Shown here in pieces: positions 25,078 to 34,840 of a stretch of 64,000 bases of DNA (position 1 is its first letter; the number at the start of each line of letters is the position of its first letter). Below the pieces are notes generated by a model. The model was not told where the DNA came from. It saw only the letters and a program-made list of their open reading frames with translations, and made no database searches. This DNA is from a virus. The DNA lies in the IMG/VR virus record IMGVR_UViG_3300021963_000094, positions 1-64,000 of that record. One strand, 5' to 3'. The position numbers and the translations under genes are program-made.

Positions 25078-28000
25078 TGAGTTATAAGAATCTTTTATTT
25101 TTTAATAAATCCGGTCATCAGACAAACTTAATCTGGAATGGGGATTTCTGGGAAGCAAGATTGCTTCTCCCTAGGGTTTCTGTAGATCTTTTTGAGATTG
25201 AGCATTTTTTTATTGTGGAAAAATTTCTTGACACTAATGGAAATATTGTTTATGGATATCCACACATAACCCCCGATATAAATTCTTTAACCTCTGCCTC
25301 TGGAATATATGGAAATTTTAAATCGGGATCTACTGTTGTAAATACTGATATTAAACCTCTTGCTGATTATGTGGGTGCTAAAATATTTACTGAGCAATTC
25401 CCTAACGGAAACGAGGTGGTTTCTGTGGATACCACTTTAAACAGAATAACCTTAAAAGATCCAGCAACTGCAACGGAGGGTGGGATACCCTTGTTTTTCA
25501 ATCTTTGGAAATCTTCTTTCGAAACCAGCAGAAACGTTTTAGATTTTGATTCTTTTGATTCGTTTAAAGGAAATATAATCAAAGGTGCTGATTACATCAC
25601 AACTTCGTCTGATATTTCAAAAATTAAACTTAGCGGAGATTATTTAAGTATCTTAGGTAACGGTGTTCCTAAGAATGCTAGAATAACAAGTATAGTTGGT
25701 GATAAGATCTATTTAAACAAAATATGTAACGTTGATCTTTCAAACAGTACTATATTTGTTTATCCAGTCGAGGAAAAAAACGATGTTTCCAATTACATAT
25801 TTCAATATGAACTTTTAGAAGATCAAACACTAGATGCGCCGGTATTAAACAAATTGCAGGATTCGTATATTAAAATAGGATATGACGGAAACGAGTCTTT
25901 CCAAAATGACATAAGAACCAGTAACGATATTGATTCTGCTAGTGTTACTATTAATATAGCTTTAAGTTCTGATGAAGAAGGAATTTTCGGAAGAACACTT
26001 GTTATAGAGGATTACTCGCTTGGATATCCTAAAATCATAGCAAGAATTGAGATCCACGGAGAGACTATAGGCGAAGACGAAAGATATAAAACATTATTAA
26101 GCAACTTCGGTAGAAAGTTAAATTCCGAAGATGCTTACATATTAAGACCTAGCGATCCAAAAGAACCTTACACCGATTACGAAATTGTAAACGCAAAGAG
26201 AAAAGAACTTCTATTAGAGGGTCACGAAATATTCTCTTATTTAGGGTCTTATAAGGGCTTAATAAACGCAATTAGATTTTTCGGATATCAAGATTTAAGG
26301 GTGAAAGAATACTGGCTGAATGTTAAAAAATCAGACACAGCAACATCTGCACTCAAAGAGAATTCCGATTTCATGGACAAGATAAAGGGCAAGCCTTATA
26401 GTCAAAGTACCTTGATAGGAAATCTTTTAGATGACGAAAACTCTGGGAAGTATAAACAAGTAGAAATATACGGTAAAAAGAAAGACGGAACATACGGATT
26501 AAAATCCCCGATAGAACAATTATTTCCTTCTTCAAGTTATAAAAAGACTGCACTATTTGGATTATTTTATGACATCAATGTTGTAGTGGATGATGAATAT
26601 GATGAGTTTGGTTATCCAATCACAGAAAATGCTGATGTGTTTTCACCTGATGAGGTATTAATTAAATTGTTTGGTTTAAAAGAAAAGCTTAAAAAAGACT
26701 ACCTACCTTTAAATGCTAGAATTATAGACATCACAGGTGAGGGGGTTTATTTTGGTATCTATAAAAACAGAACATGGATCGATAACTTAAAGATCGACGA
26801 ACTTCAGCAAGGTATAGATATAGATCTTGCATTTACTCCAGAATATGGGTACATTGAGGATCTAAGACCTTTCTATCTTAGACCTAATAAGTACATTCCG
26901 TTTGTTCCTTTTGTCGGCGAAAATCTAGCCACATATAAATACACAACATACGGAAACCAAGTAGAACCAAAGGCTACCAATCCCAAACTAAATGGAAGAG
27001 AATCTAAAAGATTGGCTGACGCAATTAAACTTTTTTACGAAAGAAGAAATAGTGGAGAACCTAAATATAGACTCGGTGATGGAGATAGCAAGAACAATGG
27101 CTACCTTAAATTATTCGACGGACAAAGATATGAAGTGCCTGCTGGATTCCCAACAGTACTAGAAGTTACCACCTTTAATATAACATGGGATGAAGTTGGA
27201 AATACATGGGGTTCTTTAGAAAACAACATTGCAACTTATTCTACGTCTTTATCTTCTTGGGACGATACTGGTTATACTGGAAACGGATTAATAGATTCAT
27301 CTTTTGATTTCAGCTTTGATACTGCCACTGGATTCGGTACTCTTTTCGATATTACCCTACCAACTGGATTAGATTTTCTTCGTCCAGAAGCAGGATCTGT
27401 TCAGCTTAAGTTTACTTCAAATGATGATGATTCTTTTCAGCTTCTTTGCGAAGTACAAAACGGATCTATCCCTGGAACCTATTACGATTCTGCGACGGGA
27501 GAAACCTCATTAAAACTTTTATGGTCTAAAGGAGATGGAATAATTGATAACTGGAAGATTGAACTTGTGAATAGCTTCCAAAGCACATTACCTCTTGAGT
27601 ATTACGATTACTCATTTAATCCTGGGGGTTTTTATTCGTGGGACAATCTAAGATTCGCAGGATTCTATGAAATAGAATGGACCGTAATCAAAAGAGGAGA
27701 AACCCCCTTCTATTACGAATTTAGAGGCGCTATAAGCGACTATTATAAATTACCAATTATACTACCGTACGACGGAATATACACTGTTAAATGCAGAGTA
27801 TGGGATGGCTTCAATGATATTTGTAGTGTTAACTATGAAAATTGTATAGAGGTTAAGAAAAGAGACATAGAATTAACCAATATTGCCAGATTTAGGGAGA
27901 CTGAGGTTTACACCTGGGATAACACTAAACAAAACTGGGATGATTATGTTTCAATGTGGTTATTTCCAGTAGAGAAAGGAAAGGATCCAGGAATTATCTC

Positions 28001-31000
28001 AAATCAGATTTTAAACCCTGCTGAATATGGCAATCAATTTGGAGAAGGCCAAGAGTGTAAGGTTTTAAAAACATACGAAGAAACAATAGGATCGGGTATC
28101 TGTGAATTTGGACTTCAAACTGTTCAAGTTGCTGGTATAACTAGTGATTATCCAGGTGGGGGTAAAGGACCAGCTATCATCACTATCGATCCTGCATATC
28201 TTCCGCATGAATTTGCTGTTGGCGATGATGTTTTATTATTAGACAATTTCAATCAGCAAATACAAACATCCTCCACTGATACATTCACCCTTGGAGAAGG
28301 AGGAACCCTAACAGTTGGAACCGGATTGGAATTCATTGTAGGCAAAAAGGTTAGGATCTCCCATAATTATGGAAAATATCAAATAAGTGAGATTATATCA
28401 TACGATCCATTAACAGGAATTCTTGTTTTCGATGATCCATCAAAGGTTTCGGGAAGAGGAACTAAAACGTTTACTGCAGTTTCTGGTTTTAATTTCTTTA
28501 TCTTCCCTTATAGAGTTGGATATGTCGAGGTATTAATTAATAATGTTGTAACATCTCCTTCTAATTATAGCGCAACAGATGGTGTGGTTGTATTCTTAAA
28601 TTCCGGATACACTGCGGGAGATTCAGTAAAGATAAGAGAAATTATAGGACCATACGCACAGTGGGAGGTATCATCACAGAACTATTCCGGAAACTATAAA
28701 ATATCATCGGTAACTTCCGACGGATTTTACATTCCATTAATAATGGACGGGAACGTAGATCCTGCTGACTTTAGCTTGATAGAAAAAGGATCAATCACTA
28801 TTAACTATGAAGGTAAAAGATTTGCAAGAGTCGATTTTAACGGAAGGCTAGATACCACTCTCGGAAATTTAATGAGCAAGCTCAACAATTCCAAAAAAGA
28901 TCCTGCTTTTGCTATTGATACCATATTCAACGATTCGGAGATAGTAAATGCATTAGTGCAAGAATGGAAAGAAGTTGAATTTAAAGCACCGATAGGTTCT
29001 GGAAATTTATTTAACGGAAAGAAACTTGATATAACCACAACAGGGGGTTTATATCTGTACGATGGTCAAAACCCAGTAAAATCTTTAAGTGTTGAAATAA
29101 GCGGAGGAGTAAATCCTTATAGTGAATATATTGATTACTCTTTCGACGGTAATCTTCCGGTAGAAAATATAAGATATTACGGAACTAAGAAATTAGACTG
29201 GGATGCTTTTGATATCTTACAGTGGGATAATTTATATGCACAAACGTGGCAATTTTATGACTATCATAACGATTGGCTAGGAGGATTTTCTTTGTACAAT
29301 CTTCAAGCCGGTGACAAAATTAGAATCGGTGCTAACACTAAAGGTATTGTGCTAGGAAACGATACTAATGACAGTAGCCCAGACTATTTGGATCTTAGAG
29401 AAGCGTGTAGACAATTAAATGCTTCAAAAGACAAAGGTGTATCCAAATTCTCTTACGAAGTTAGAGGATTTTCTAAACTTCCTAGTAAGTTTGATATAGA
29501 CGGAGACACCGTAAATTCACCTTTGACCTGTTTGGCAATACCGTATAACGAAGAAACTGAATCATACGATCTTCAAGAAAATCCAAGCGTAACAGACGGA
29601 CCAACATCTATAGTTCAAGACAAGCACGGCGATATCATAATGGGCGGTGAGTATGATGTTAAATTATTCAGATCGCCAGAAAAAATAGACGTTTTTAATA
29701 TCTCGACTAGATTTCCAGGATCAAAACCAAGAAAGGTTATGACCGATGAGTACAATAACTGGTGGTGCTATGGAGACTATGCAGATATTCCTTTATTGGT
29801 ATTCGATAGAGAAAACCCAGAAAACACAAAGATCTTTACATCAAGAATTATCGAAGGATTTGCTAGACCTGATTTAAATTTTGTAGTTCCCATTCCTGAC
29901 GATCAATTCCAAGTGATCTCACTTGCTATTGACGATCTAACAGGAAACTTTGTAATGTATGTTAAGTATTTCCAAAGCTATACGTCTTCTTTACCCGATT
30001 CTGTGTTTAGATTAATAGAGTATGATGCAGGATCCCAAGAGTTCAATACTATATCAACAGTAGGACCAGTTTGGAATGTTAATAAAATATATGACCAAGG
30101 AAGTGTAGTAAGCTACCTTGGGAATTCATATGTTTCTTTATTAGGTTCTAACAATCAAAGAAATCCCACTGCCTATCCTAATTATTGGGAAAAAATATAT
30201 CAGCCTAATCCTGGGGTTGTTGATTTAACTCTTTATTATATTAGACAGATGAAGTACAACTATGTTGGAAAAAAATCTGAGCTTTGGATAGCGACTAACG
30301 ATGGAATTAAGATTTATGATGGAATTAAAATTAAAACTGTCAATACTGACAATTCAGGATTACACTCGAAAGACATCTATTCCATAACATTCGACGAGAC
30401 TGGCGGTAAATGGATAGGAACAAGTAACGGTATAGCATATTACGATAACGGTAGATGGGGATGCTGGACACCTTCATCTAATCCGGAATTACCTATCGGT
30501 AGATCAAGAAATATAGTTAATCTAGGAAACGGAAGAATATTCTTCATGCTTCAATACGGGTCTGGACTTTATAAGCTAATTTATTTTAACGGTATTAACT
30601 TTATCATTTATGATAATAATCCAGGAACTTCCGAAGGATTCTCTCCTGGATCTGGAGCAGATAATGATTATGAGGATCTATATTTAGTATTGAACAAAAC
30701 TAAATTTATAGATGGTGGATTCACCAGATATGTTAGCGATCTATTCTATCTTGGAGATTCCCTTAGAGGTGGTGATCCTTATGTAGATCCTTCTTATTGG
30801 GATATAACTTATGTTGGGTATTTCTCTGAAGGCAGAAACGTTTTCTTAAAGAAAATCAATTATCTTGTTCCTTATGTTCATGCCTCTGCAAAATCTCCAG
30901 GAATGCTAGGGTGGGAATTCATTTATCATCTTTCGTATAGACCTTTTGCAGATCCTATTTATGTGAAAAATAAAGGACTTGGTGATGTTGAGATCAACTT

Positions 31001-33053
31001 TAACTTGATAGTTGGACCTTTATATACATCATCTATTAATATAGGTAAAGATCCACAGCTTCCTTATGTAGACAGAACTAGCTGGAGATTGCCTGAATGG
31101 ATTAAATACGATTTCGATGATATCATAGAATCTCATCCAGGAATTGATAAGAATGATTTATTCTTGGATGCTCCTTTGAGAGATATTATTTCCGGAAAAG
31201 CTAAAACAGAAACCTACTGGAGAAATTCAAATGTGATAAGAAGTGCAGCTAGAGATACCGGAAATCTAATTGATAGCTTTGAATGGGTTATTAAAATAGG
31301 GGATTCTTCTGATGATAGAGGAACCAAGATTTTCATAGACAGCGAAGGATATGTTTATGCAACCGGGTATTTTAACGGCAATGCATACTTCGGTGCTAAG
31401 AACAATTTACCAAGTGGTGCTAACACGACACTTCCTTCTCCAAACACCCAGTCAATATTTGTTGTTAAGTACAATCAGTTTGGTGTAGTTCAATGGGCAA
31501 GAAAATACGGTGGAACGGATTCATTAGGGACATCTTCAGATACTACTAACGATTATTCATATACCCCAACAGGTATAAAAGTTGATAACTTAGGAAATGT
31601 AATAGTTATTGGATACAAATCAAAGGTTAGGAATAATACCACAAACGAAAAACCTACAAACATATTTTTAAAGTGGGATTTTAATGCGCATCTTTCAACC
31701 TCTACGAATTTGTTTGCACCATCCAGCGCTACTGCAGATGACACTATTAGAGATCTTGCAATTGATAAAGTTGGTAACACCTATATTACTGGTGTTTATA
31801 AAGGAACATTAACAGCAGGAACCAATTCAATAACTTCCTCCGGTAATAACTACGAGGTGTTTGTTGCAAGAGTAGAAAATGACGGATACATTAAATGGCT
31901 TTATAAAGCTGGAACCGGTGGAAATGAAACCAACCCTTCAATTCAGATAGGGAATGCATTTGAAGATCTTTATCTAGCGTTCAATACCAATGATGGCGTA
32001 TCTCAAAAAATAGTTTTAAATAGACATTCTAGCTATGACTTCCATCTTGATTGGGAAAAACAAATAGAAAATATCAATCACGGCGGAACCCCTGTATCTC
32101 CTAGAATTAAAATTTCAGGAAACGGAGAAATAGCAATGGGAGCAACGTTTGCAGGTACAATCTCAGTTGATGGAATTGGCATCACCTCAAATGGAATTTC
32201 TGATATAGCTATTATCAAGTTTAATGGATACAGAACCTTATGGGCTAAGAACGTAGGATCATCTGCCGCTGATTACTGTCAAGATGTTGATATAGATTCA
32301 GAGGGAAGTATATTTGTACTAGGATCTTATGGAGCTAAATTGATAGCATCCCCAGAAATATCTTCTCCGACTTATTATCCTTCGCCTCAAGGAGATCTTG
32401 ACCTAATCATGTTTAAATATTCAGGAATTGGAACACTTCTTGATGTCGTTGATGCCGGAGGTATAGCTAAGGATGAAGGTATATCTCTTTCGATAGACAG
32501 CAGTGATAACATTTACTTAACTGGATATATTTCCGGGCAAGCTCAATTCTCTAACTGGATCACCTCCCCTAGTGGTGGTGAAGATGCCTTTGTTGGAAAA
32601 ATCTCAAATTTAAGATACCAGAAAGGTAATAAGAACGGAAACGCGTTTTCGTGGTTTGGATCCGGAGCTTGGCAAACTGGCGAAGCCAAAATATTCAAAG
32701 AGGAATTTGAAATCCCTATCGGAACAACCGTAGTGTTTAACCCGATAGATTCATTGATCCCTGGTAAGAAAAATCACATTTGGAAATTAATCTATGATGG
32801 GGATGGAGCTGAGATAATCAACGTAAAGGATGCACAATCTTTTATCTGGACCTTTAATCAGCCAGGATTCTATACCCTGTATTCATCCATAGAGGATAGC
32901 AACGGAAATATATCGGTGCATGATAAGAATGGATACATCAGAGTGATCGATCACAAAAATGCTCCTCCAGGCGAATCTGTAACATCAGTAACCAGTGACA
33001 CCTTCAGAAGAAGGTCAATCTACGAGTTAAAATCTAAGCCTCAGCTGATTTAA
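25077..33053 (+). CDS. Giant baseplate wedge/appendage protein (2658 aa), multidomain
   Basis: The position after gp25- and gp6-like genes suggests a T4 gp7-type wedge role, but it is far longer than gp7. The N-terminal part (1-600) is wedge-like, with a GYQDLRVKEYWLNVK segment near 400-417. About 690-930 holds PKD/Ig-like material rich in W-D (TWDNTKQNWDDY). About 1665-1710 is a CBM5/12-like module (VWNVNKIYDQGSVVSYLGNS). About 1729-1800 looks like reg_prop propeller blades (LWIATNDGIKIYDG, GGKWIGTSNGIAYYDNG). About 2080-2510 has SBBP-type propeller repeats (GYVYATGYFNG, VQWARKYGGTD), and 2540-2638 is a PKD-like end. This gives a baseplate protein carrying surface-facing propeller and carbohydrate-binding parts, perhaps used in host recognition. 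Domain calls are by pattern; no search was run. Confidence 0.75.
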   Translation: MSYKNLLFFNKSGHQTNLIWNGDFWEARLLLPRVSVDLFEIEHFFIVEKFLDTNGNIVYGYPHITPDINSLTSASGIYGNFKSGSTVVNTDIKPLADYVGAKIFTEQFPNGNEVVSVDTTLNRITLKDPATATEGGIPLFFNLWKSSFETSRNVLDFDSFDSFKGNIIKGADYITTSSDISKIKLSGDYLSILGNGVPKNARITSIVGDKIYLNKICNVDLSNSTIFVYPVEEKNDVSNYIFQYELLEDQTLDAPVLNKLQDSYIKIGYDGNESFQNDIRTSNDIDSASVTINIALSSDEEGIFGRTLVIEDYSLGYPKIIARIEIHGETIGEDERYKTLLSNFGRKLNSEDAYILRPSDPKEPYTDYEIVNAKRKELLLEGHEIFSYLGSYKGLINAIRFFGYQDLRVKEYWLNVKKSDTATSALKENSDFMDKIKGKPYSQSTLIGNLLDDENSGKYKQVEIYGKKKDGTYGLKSPIEQLFPSSSYKKTALFGLFYDINVVVDDEYDEFGYPITENADVFSPDEVLIKLFGLKEKLKKDYLPLNARIIDITGEGVYFGIYKNRTWIDNLKIDELQQGIDIDLAFTPEYGYIEDLRPFYLRPNKYIPFVPFVGENLATYKYTTYGNQVEPKATNPKLNGRESKRLADAIKLFYERRNSGEPKYRLGDGDSKNNGYLKLFDGQRYEVPAGFPTVLEVTTFNITWDEVGNTWGSLENNIATYSTSLSSWDDTGYTGNGLIDSSFDFSFDTATGFGTLFDITLPTGLDFLRPEAGSVQLKFTSNDDDSFQLLCEVQNGSIPGTYYDSATGETSLKLLWSKGDGIIDNWKIELVNSFQSTLPLEYYDYSFNPGGFYSWDNLRFAGFYEIEWTVIKRGETPFYYEFRGAISDYYKLPIILPYDGIYTVKCRVWDGFNDICSVNYENCIEVKKRDIELTNIARFRETEVYTWDNTKQNWDDYVSMWLFPVEKGKDPGIISNQILNPAEYGNQFGEGQECKVLKTYEETIGSGICEFGLQTVQVAGITSDYPGGGKGPAIITIDPAYLPHEFAVGDDVLLLDNFNQQIQTSSTDTFTLGEGGTLTVGTGLEFIVGKKVRISHNYGKYQISEIISYDPLTGILVFDDPSKVSGRGTKTFTAVSGFNFFIFPYRVGYVEVLINNVVTSPSNYSATDGVVVFLNSGYTAGDSVKIREIIGPYAQWEVSSQNYSGNYKISSVTSDGFYIPLIMDGNVDPADFSLIEKGSITINYEGKRFARVDFNGRLDTTLGNLMSKLNNSKKDPAFAIDTIFNDSEIVNALVQEWKEVEFKAPIGSGNLFNGKKLDITTTGGLYLYDGQNPVKSLSVEISGGVNPYSEYIDYSFDGNLPVENIRYYGTKKLDWDAFDILQWDNLYAQTWQFYDYHNDWLGGFSLYNLQAGDKIRIGANTKGIVLGNDTNDSSPDYLDLREACRQLNASKDKGVSKFSYEVRGFSKLPSKFDIDGDTVNSPLTCLAIPYNEETESYDLQENPSVTDGPTSIVQDKHGDIIMGGEYDVKLFRSPEKIDVFNISTRFPGSKPRKVMTDEYNNWWCYGDYADIPLLVFDRENPENTKIFTSRIIEGFARPDLNFVVPIPDDQFQVISLAIDDLTGNFVMYVKYFQSYTSSLPDSVFRLIEYDAGSQEFNTISTVGPVWNVNKIYDQGSVVSYLGNSYVSLLGSNNQRNPTAYPNYWEKIYQPNPGVVDLTLYYIRQMKYNYVGKKSELWIATNDGIKIYDGIKIKTVNTDNSGLHSKDIYSITFDETGGKWIGTSNGIAYYDNGRWGCWTPSSNPELPIGRSRNIVNLGNGRIFFMLQYGSGLYKLIYFNGINFIIYDNNPGTSEGFSPGSGADNDYEDLYLVLNKTKFIDGGFTRYVSDLFYLGDSLRGGDPYVDPSYWDITYVGYFSEGRNVFLKKINYLVPYVHASAKSPGMLGWEFIYHLSYRPFADPIYVKNKGLGDVEINFNLIVGPLYTSSINIGKDPQLPYVDRTSWRLPEWIKYDFDDIIESHPGIDKNDLFLDAPLRDIISGKAKTETYWRNSNVIRSAARDTGNLIDSFEWVIKIGDSSDDRGTKIFIDSEGYVYATGYFNGNAYFGAKNNLPSGANTTLPSPNTQSIFVVKYNQFGVVQWARKYGGTDSLGTSSDTTNDYSYTPTGIKVDNLGNVIVIGYKSKVRNNTTNEKPTNIFLKWDFNAHLSTSTNLFAPSSATADDTIRDLAIDKVGNTYITGVYKGTLTAGTNSITSSGNNYEVFVARVENDGYIKWLYKAGTGGNETNPSIQIGNAFEDLYLAFNTNDGVSQKIVLNRHSSYDFHLDWEKQIENINHGGTPVSPRIKISGNGEIAMGATFAGTISVDGIGITSNGISDIAIIKFNGYRTLWAKNVGSSAADYCQDVDIDSEGSIFVLGSYGAKLIASPEISSPTYYPSPQGDLDLIMFKYSGIGTLLDVVDAGGIAKDEGISLSIDSSDNIYLTGYISGQAQFSNWITSPSGGEDAFVGKISNLRYQKGNKNGNAFSWFGSGAWQTGEAKIFKEEFEIPIGTTVVFNPIDSLIPGKKNHIWKLIYDGDGAEIINVKDAQSFIWTFNQPGFYTLYSSIEDSNGNISVHDKNGYIRVIDHKNAPPGESVTSVTSDTFRRRSIYELKSKPQLI

Positions 33054-33815
33054 TTATCTGTCGTTGTATTCTGTGTAAACTCCAAGAATTTCTGGAACAA
33101 TAGGATGTCTGTGATTTTTCTTAAGTGAAATAACCTGAACCCCTGGTACTCTTGCAGCAACGGTATTAAGAAAATCCAATCCTGAATCCTTCTTAACCTT
33201 AAGATCTATCTGAGAAATATCTCCGCAGATCATAATTTTTGATGCTACACCAAGTCTTCCTAAAACCATTTCCATTTGATTATTAGTTACGTTTTGTGCT
33301 TCGTCAACTATAACACAAGAGTTTAAAAAAGTTCTACCCCTCATAAAAGGGAAAGGAAGAATTTCAATAACATTATTTTCTACTAATTTGTCTATTTTTT
33401 CTTTGTCATAAAGCATATAAAGATTTGAATAGATTGGTGCTAACCAAGGATCCATTTTTTCTTTTAAATCACCTGGCAAAAATCCAATATCTTCTTTTGC
33501 TACTGTTGGCCTTGTAATGATAATTTTTTCAGCTTCTCTGTTAAAAAGAAGGTCTAAAGCAATCTGACATGCCAAAAGGGTCTTTCCAGATCCCGCCATT
33601 CCTCTAATAACTGTGACTGGATTCTCCAGAATTAACGACTTTGCTTCTTTTTGCTCTTCGTTTAATTGTAACTTGAACTTAATAGGTCCCTTAACCTTCC
33701 CTTTAGAGGGCTGTTCTTTAACTTCTCTTTCCATAAGTGTTTTGGTTTTTTTGACAGAAACTAATGTATGTTTTAGTGTATGATCTATGCATGAAGGATT
33801 TATTTCTTCGTTCAA
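33054..33815 (-). CDS. phoH: PhoH-family ATPase
   Basis: A 253-aa PhoH-type P-loop ATPase, common in phages but with unsettled function (RNA or phosphate-stress links are proposed). The Walker A GMAGSGKT is at 72-79 and the Walker B VIVDEAQN at 168-175. The family strings TRPTVAKEDIGFLPGDLKEKMDPWLAP (101-127) and KIMICGDISQIDL (near 193-205) are present. The 5' end has no ATG: a TTG at 33815 gives the full product, while the ATG at residue 28 would still keep all motifs. It is the only minus-strand gene in a long + block. Its stop abuts the stop of the giant wedge gene with no gap, and it has its own promoter-like element upstream, so it is transcribed on its own. Confidence 0.93.
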   Translation of the reverse strand: MNEEINPSCIDHTLKHTLVSVKKTKTLMEREVKEQPSKGKVKGPIKFKLQLNEEQKEAKSLILENPVTVIRGMAGSGKTLLACQIALDLLFNREAEKIIITRPTVAKEDIGFLPGDLKEKMDPWLAPIYSNLYMLYDKEKIDKLVENNVIEILPFPFMRGRTFLNSCVIVDEAQNVTNNQMEMVLGRLGVASKIMICGDISQIDLKVKKDSGLDFLNTVAARVPGVQVISLKKNHRHPIVPEILGVYTEYNDR

Positions 33816-33820
33816 GCTTA

Positions 33821-33840
33821 TTTGATATATATATTCAGAA
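33821..33840. promoter_or_regulatory. Divergent promoter-like motif between phoH and the fibre genes
   Basis: The 38-nt gap reads TTTGATATATATA on the + strand and TCTGAATATATATATC on the minus strand. Each resembles the recurring ATATATAA element. It could drive phoH leftward and the fibre operon rightward from a shared site. Confidence 0.45.
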
Positions 33841-33853
33841 TAAAAAATAGCAA

Positions 33854-34819
33854 ATGATTACTATACAGGAGATCCTAGGGACAGATTCGATTGCAGCTTC
33901 GAGACTGACCATTAATTCAAATTTTCTACTAGTTGAGAATGAAATCAACGATTTAGAGAACGTTTTTAATCTTAACGTGGTTACAGGGGCGATGGACATC
34001 TCCCAGGCAACTAGCGGACAGTTAAAAGCCAAAACAATTTATTCCAATCAGGCAGCCTTTCCAGCTTCCGGAACACCTACCGTGAACATCTACGGAACAG
34101 GCGCAAGTGCAGGTAATGCTTCCTTCTCTGGAATAGTTTCTGCAAACCAAATGACCCTGTCTGCAACAGGAACATTTAACCAAATAAATGCATCTGGTCC
34201 TGCTGTTTTTGGATCTACAGCTAGATATGACGGAGCAGTGACATTTAATTCTTCAGTTACCAACGGGCCAACTGGATCTTATATCGAGAAAAACGCAACA
34301 GGTGCATCCGGATCAACCAATGCCTTTATATCCCCACTTAGCGGTGGCGGAGGGGGTATTACTGGTACATTTAGTAATCCGTATGCTTTATCACTAAATG
34401 AGAGCGTGGTTTATGTTGATGCTGGATATGTTAGCACTGCTACAGGAGATTCTGGGTTTAATACTGGATTTTTCTTCTATGTTGCTACAGGAACAGCTCC
34501 TTCGGGAACTCCTCCTGCTATCCCACAGGGTTTTAGATTAACTTTGATTAATACTAACGGATCTAATGGAAGAATAGCTACTGGAATAACAGGTCCTACT
34601 GGAGGCACATATTACACTGGATTTAACACTCTAGCAAACGGTGGTGCATGGGCTTCTAAAGCAATTTCGGTTCCATCATCACTTCCTTACAAAACGTCTG
34701 TTACCTTACAATGGGAAAACAGAGTAGGAAAAGGTGGTACAACACAAAACGGATCTTGGGTGGTTATATCATCCTCTGGATACACAGGAAGCGATTTTAA
34801 CGCAGGAACTGGAGCATAA
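33854..34819 (+). CDS. Fibre/appendage-like protein (321 aa)
   Basis: A 321-aa protein rich in Gly, Ser, Thr and Asn, typical of fibrous phage proteins. Residues 1-45 (QEILGTDSIAASRLTINSNFLLVENEINDLENVFNL) look like a helical attachment segment. A beta-helical or fibrous body follows, with repeated small-residue strands (TVNIYGTGASAGNASFSG and similar). A Gly-rich hinge lies at about 163-170 (SGGGGGITG), then a C-terminal beta domain. The N-terminal style recurs in the collagen-containing fibre at 46318. A short-fibre or whisker role is inferred from composition and location. Confidence 0.6.
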   Translation: MITIQEILGTDSIAASRLTINSNFLLVENEINDLENVFNLNVVTGAMDISQATSGQLKAKTIYSNQAAFPASGTPTVNIYGTGASAGNASFSGIVSANQMTLSATGTFNQINASGPAVFGSTARYDGAVTFNSSVTNGPTGSYIEKNATGASGSTNAFISPLSGGGGGITGTFSNPYALSLNESVVYVDAGYVSTATGDSGFNTGFFFYVATGTAPSGTPPAIPQGFRLTLINTNGSNGRIATGITGPTGGTYYTGFNTLANGGAWASKAISVPSSLPYKTSVTLQWENRVGKGGTTQNGSWVVISSSGYTGSDFNAGTGA

Positions 34820-34840
34820 TATTTAATAAAATAAAATCGA

